Part shown: piece by piece, positions 4,812 to 5,377 of the stretch
Layout of the letters: each line of letters starts with the position of its first letter
Numbering within the stretch: the stretch's first letter is position 1
The notes under the pieces: generated by a model
What the model saw: the letters and a program-made list of their open reading frames with translations, nothing else
Told to the model about the DNA's origin: nothing
Databases searched by the model: none
Assembly (NCBI GenBank): GCA_041664985.1
Contig: JBAYJS010000060.1
Location: forward strand, 1 to 5,377
Length of the DNA stretch: 5,377 nucleotides
Direction of reading: 5' to 3'
From: JBAYJS01 sp041664985
GTDB taxonomy: Bacteria > Patescibacteriota > Patescibacteriia > Buchananbacterales > UBA6539
Made by a program: the position numbers and the translations under genes

Positions 4812-5377
4812 ATGAAATTTTGTTTTAAAAAACGAATTGGCCTTTGTTTAATTGGACTTTATTTTTTTGGTCCATTTTTGTCATTTATTATTTTACCAAA
4901 TAATTATTTTTCAATTTATAATTTTTTTGGCATTTCGCAGGTAAAAGCCCAGGGCGCCGGAGTTGGGATCGAAACCGGCCATTCCGGAGTAACCGGAGCA
5001 TCAATGACGGCAGAAGAAAAAGCAACGCCACCAGTTGAAAGAACTACGGGCGTACTCAGTCCGGTTAATCCAGATGACTATAAACCAAAAATTAATATTT
5101 TATTTGGTTCCACTAAGTTAGAATTTCAATCAGTTAGTTGTGAAGGTGGAAAATGCTCTATTCCCTGGATCAGTCAGTATATCAGTTCTCTTTATACTTA
5201 TGCTGTAGGTGCTGCCGCGATTTTAGCCATGGTGATGATTATGATTGGTGGCTTTATTTGGTTACTTTCCGCCGGCAGTCCGGATAAAGTCGGTAAAGCC
5301 AAAGAATTTATTACTTCAGCTTTAACCGGGTTACTTTTGGCTTTATTTTCTTTTTTAATTTTAAATACGGTTAACCC
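4812..5377 (+). CDS. Second T4SS pilin-like membrane protein, 3' end beyond the window (partial)
   Basis: An open frame from the ATG at 4812 to the last base gives 188 complete codons with no stop. The N-terminus is a long signal sequence: basic KKR at 6-8, a hydrophobic stretch to about 29, an aromatic segment, and a likely cleavage after VKA (44-46). A Gly/Thr/Pro-rich low-complexity linker (about 48-90) follows. Then come KPKINILFGS (91-100), matching KPDIVIDIGS of the first gene, and the cysteine pair C110 and C115. Two TM segments (about 129-154 and 165-187) are nearly identical to those of the upstream paralogue. Whether a cysteine-rich C-terminus follows cannot be seen. The gene starts 50 bp after its neighbour on the same strand and probably belongs to the same operon. 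There is no Shine-Dalgarno; ATG 4812 is chosen because the signal peptide begins there. Confidence 0.85.
   Translation, partial: MKFCFKKRIGLCLIGLYFFGPFLSFIILPNNYFSIYNFFGISQVKAQGAGVGIETGHSGVTGASMTAEEKATPPVERTTGVLSPVNPDDYKPKINILFGSTKLEFQSVSCEGGKCSIPWISQYISSLYTYAVGAAAILAMVMIMIGGFIWLLSAGSPDKVGKAKEFITSALTGLLLALFSFLILNTVN
5217..5377 (+). repeat. 161-bp near-identical block shared by the two pilin-like genes, copy 2 (cut by window end)
   Basis: It matches 4096-4256 with one substitution, at 5325. It covers the TM core of the second pilin-like gene and runs to the last base of the window, so the repeat may continue beyond it. Confidence 0.95.

Overview
The window looks like part of a Candidate Phyla Radiation (Patescibacteria) genome, most likely from the Parcubacteria-like branch. 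This is an inference from several signs: an AT-rich sequence with no canonical Shine-Dalgarno site at any start, a two-TM pilin-like protein family (TrbC/VirB2-like, 'T4SS pilin') in tandem copies, a membrane-anchored family 5 solute-binding protein next to secG, a tRNA with no encoded CCA, and short GC-rich palindromes of the CCTGCC/GGCAGG type scattered around and inside tRNA sequence. No rRNA or other phylogenetic marker is present, so the lineage cannot be fixed.

Layout. Positions 1-325 are a mosaic of tRNA sequence on the minus strand. It holds one intact tRNA-Leu(CAG) (141-224), two exact 85-bp tandem units that each carry only the last 60 nt of that tRNA, and two tRNA 5'-end fragments, all joined by GC-rich palindrome pieces. 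Positions 326-474 hold three AT-rich hairpins, the best of them a terminator candidate for the minus-strand operon. Positions 475-2923 hold a minus-strand gene set read as: a 47-aa basic protein (2780-2923), secG (2506-2727), and a 663-aa membrane-anchored peptide/solute-binding protein (475-2466). Positions 2924-3043 are a divergent intergenic region with a strong extended -10 inside a 19-bp palindrome. Positions 3044-5377 are a plus-strand operon-like group: a membrane-anchored DsbA-type thiol oxidoreductase, a 315-aa pilin-like protein with a 20-cysteine C-terminal domain, and a second pilin-like gene that runs off the window end.

How the genes may work together. SecG is part of the Sec channel that would export the solute-binding protein and the plus-strand envelope proteins. 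The DsbA-like protein lies 2 bp upstream of the cysteine-rich pilin-like gene, which suggests a dedicated oxidative-folding partner for a surface protein. The two pilin-like genes share a 161-bp block with one mismatch over the transmembrane core, while the sequence just upstream is only about 70% identical. That pattern is typical of recent gene conversion.

Both window ends fall inside repeats (the 85-bp tRNA array and the pilin block). This suggests the window is a whole contig whose ends were set by repeats, so the tandem tRNA copies in particular should be confirmed before they are interpreted biologically.
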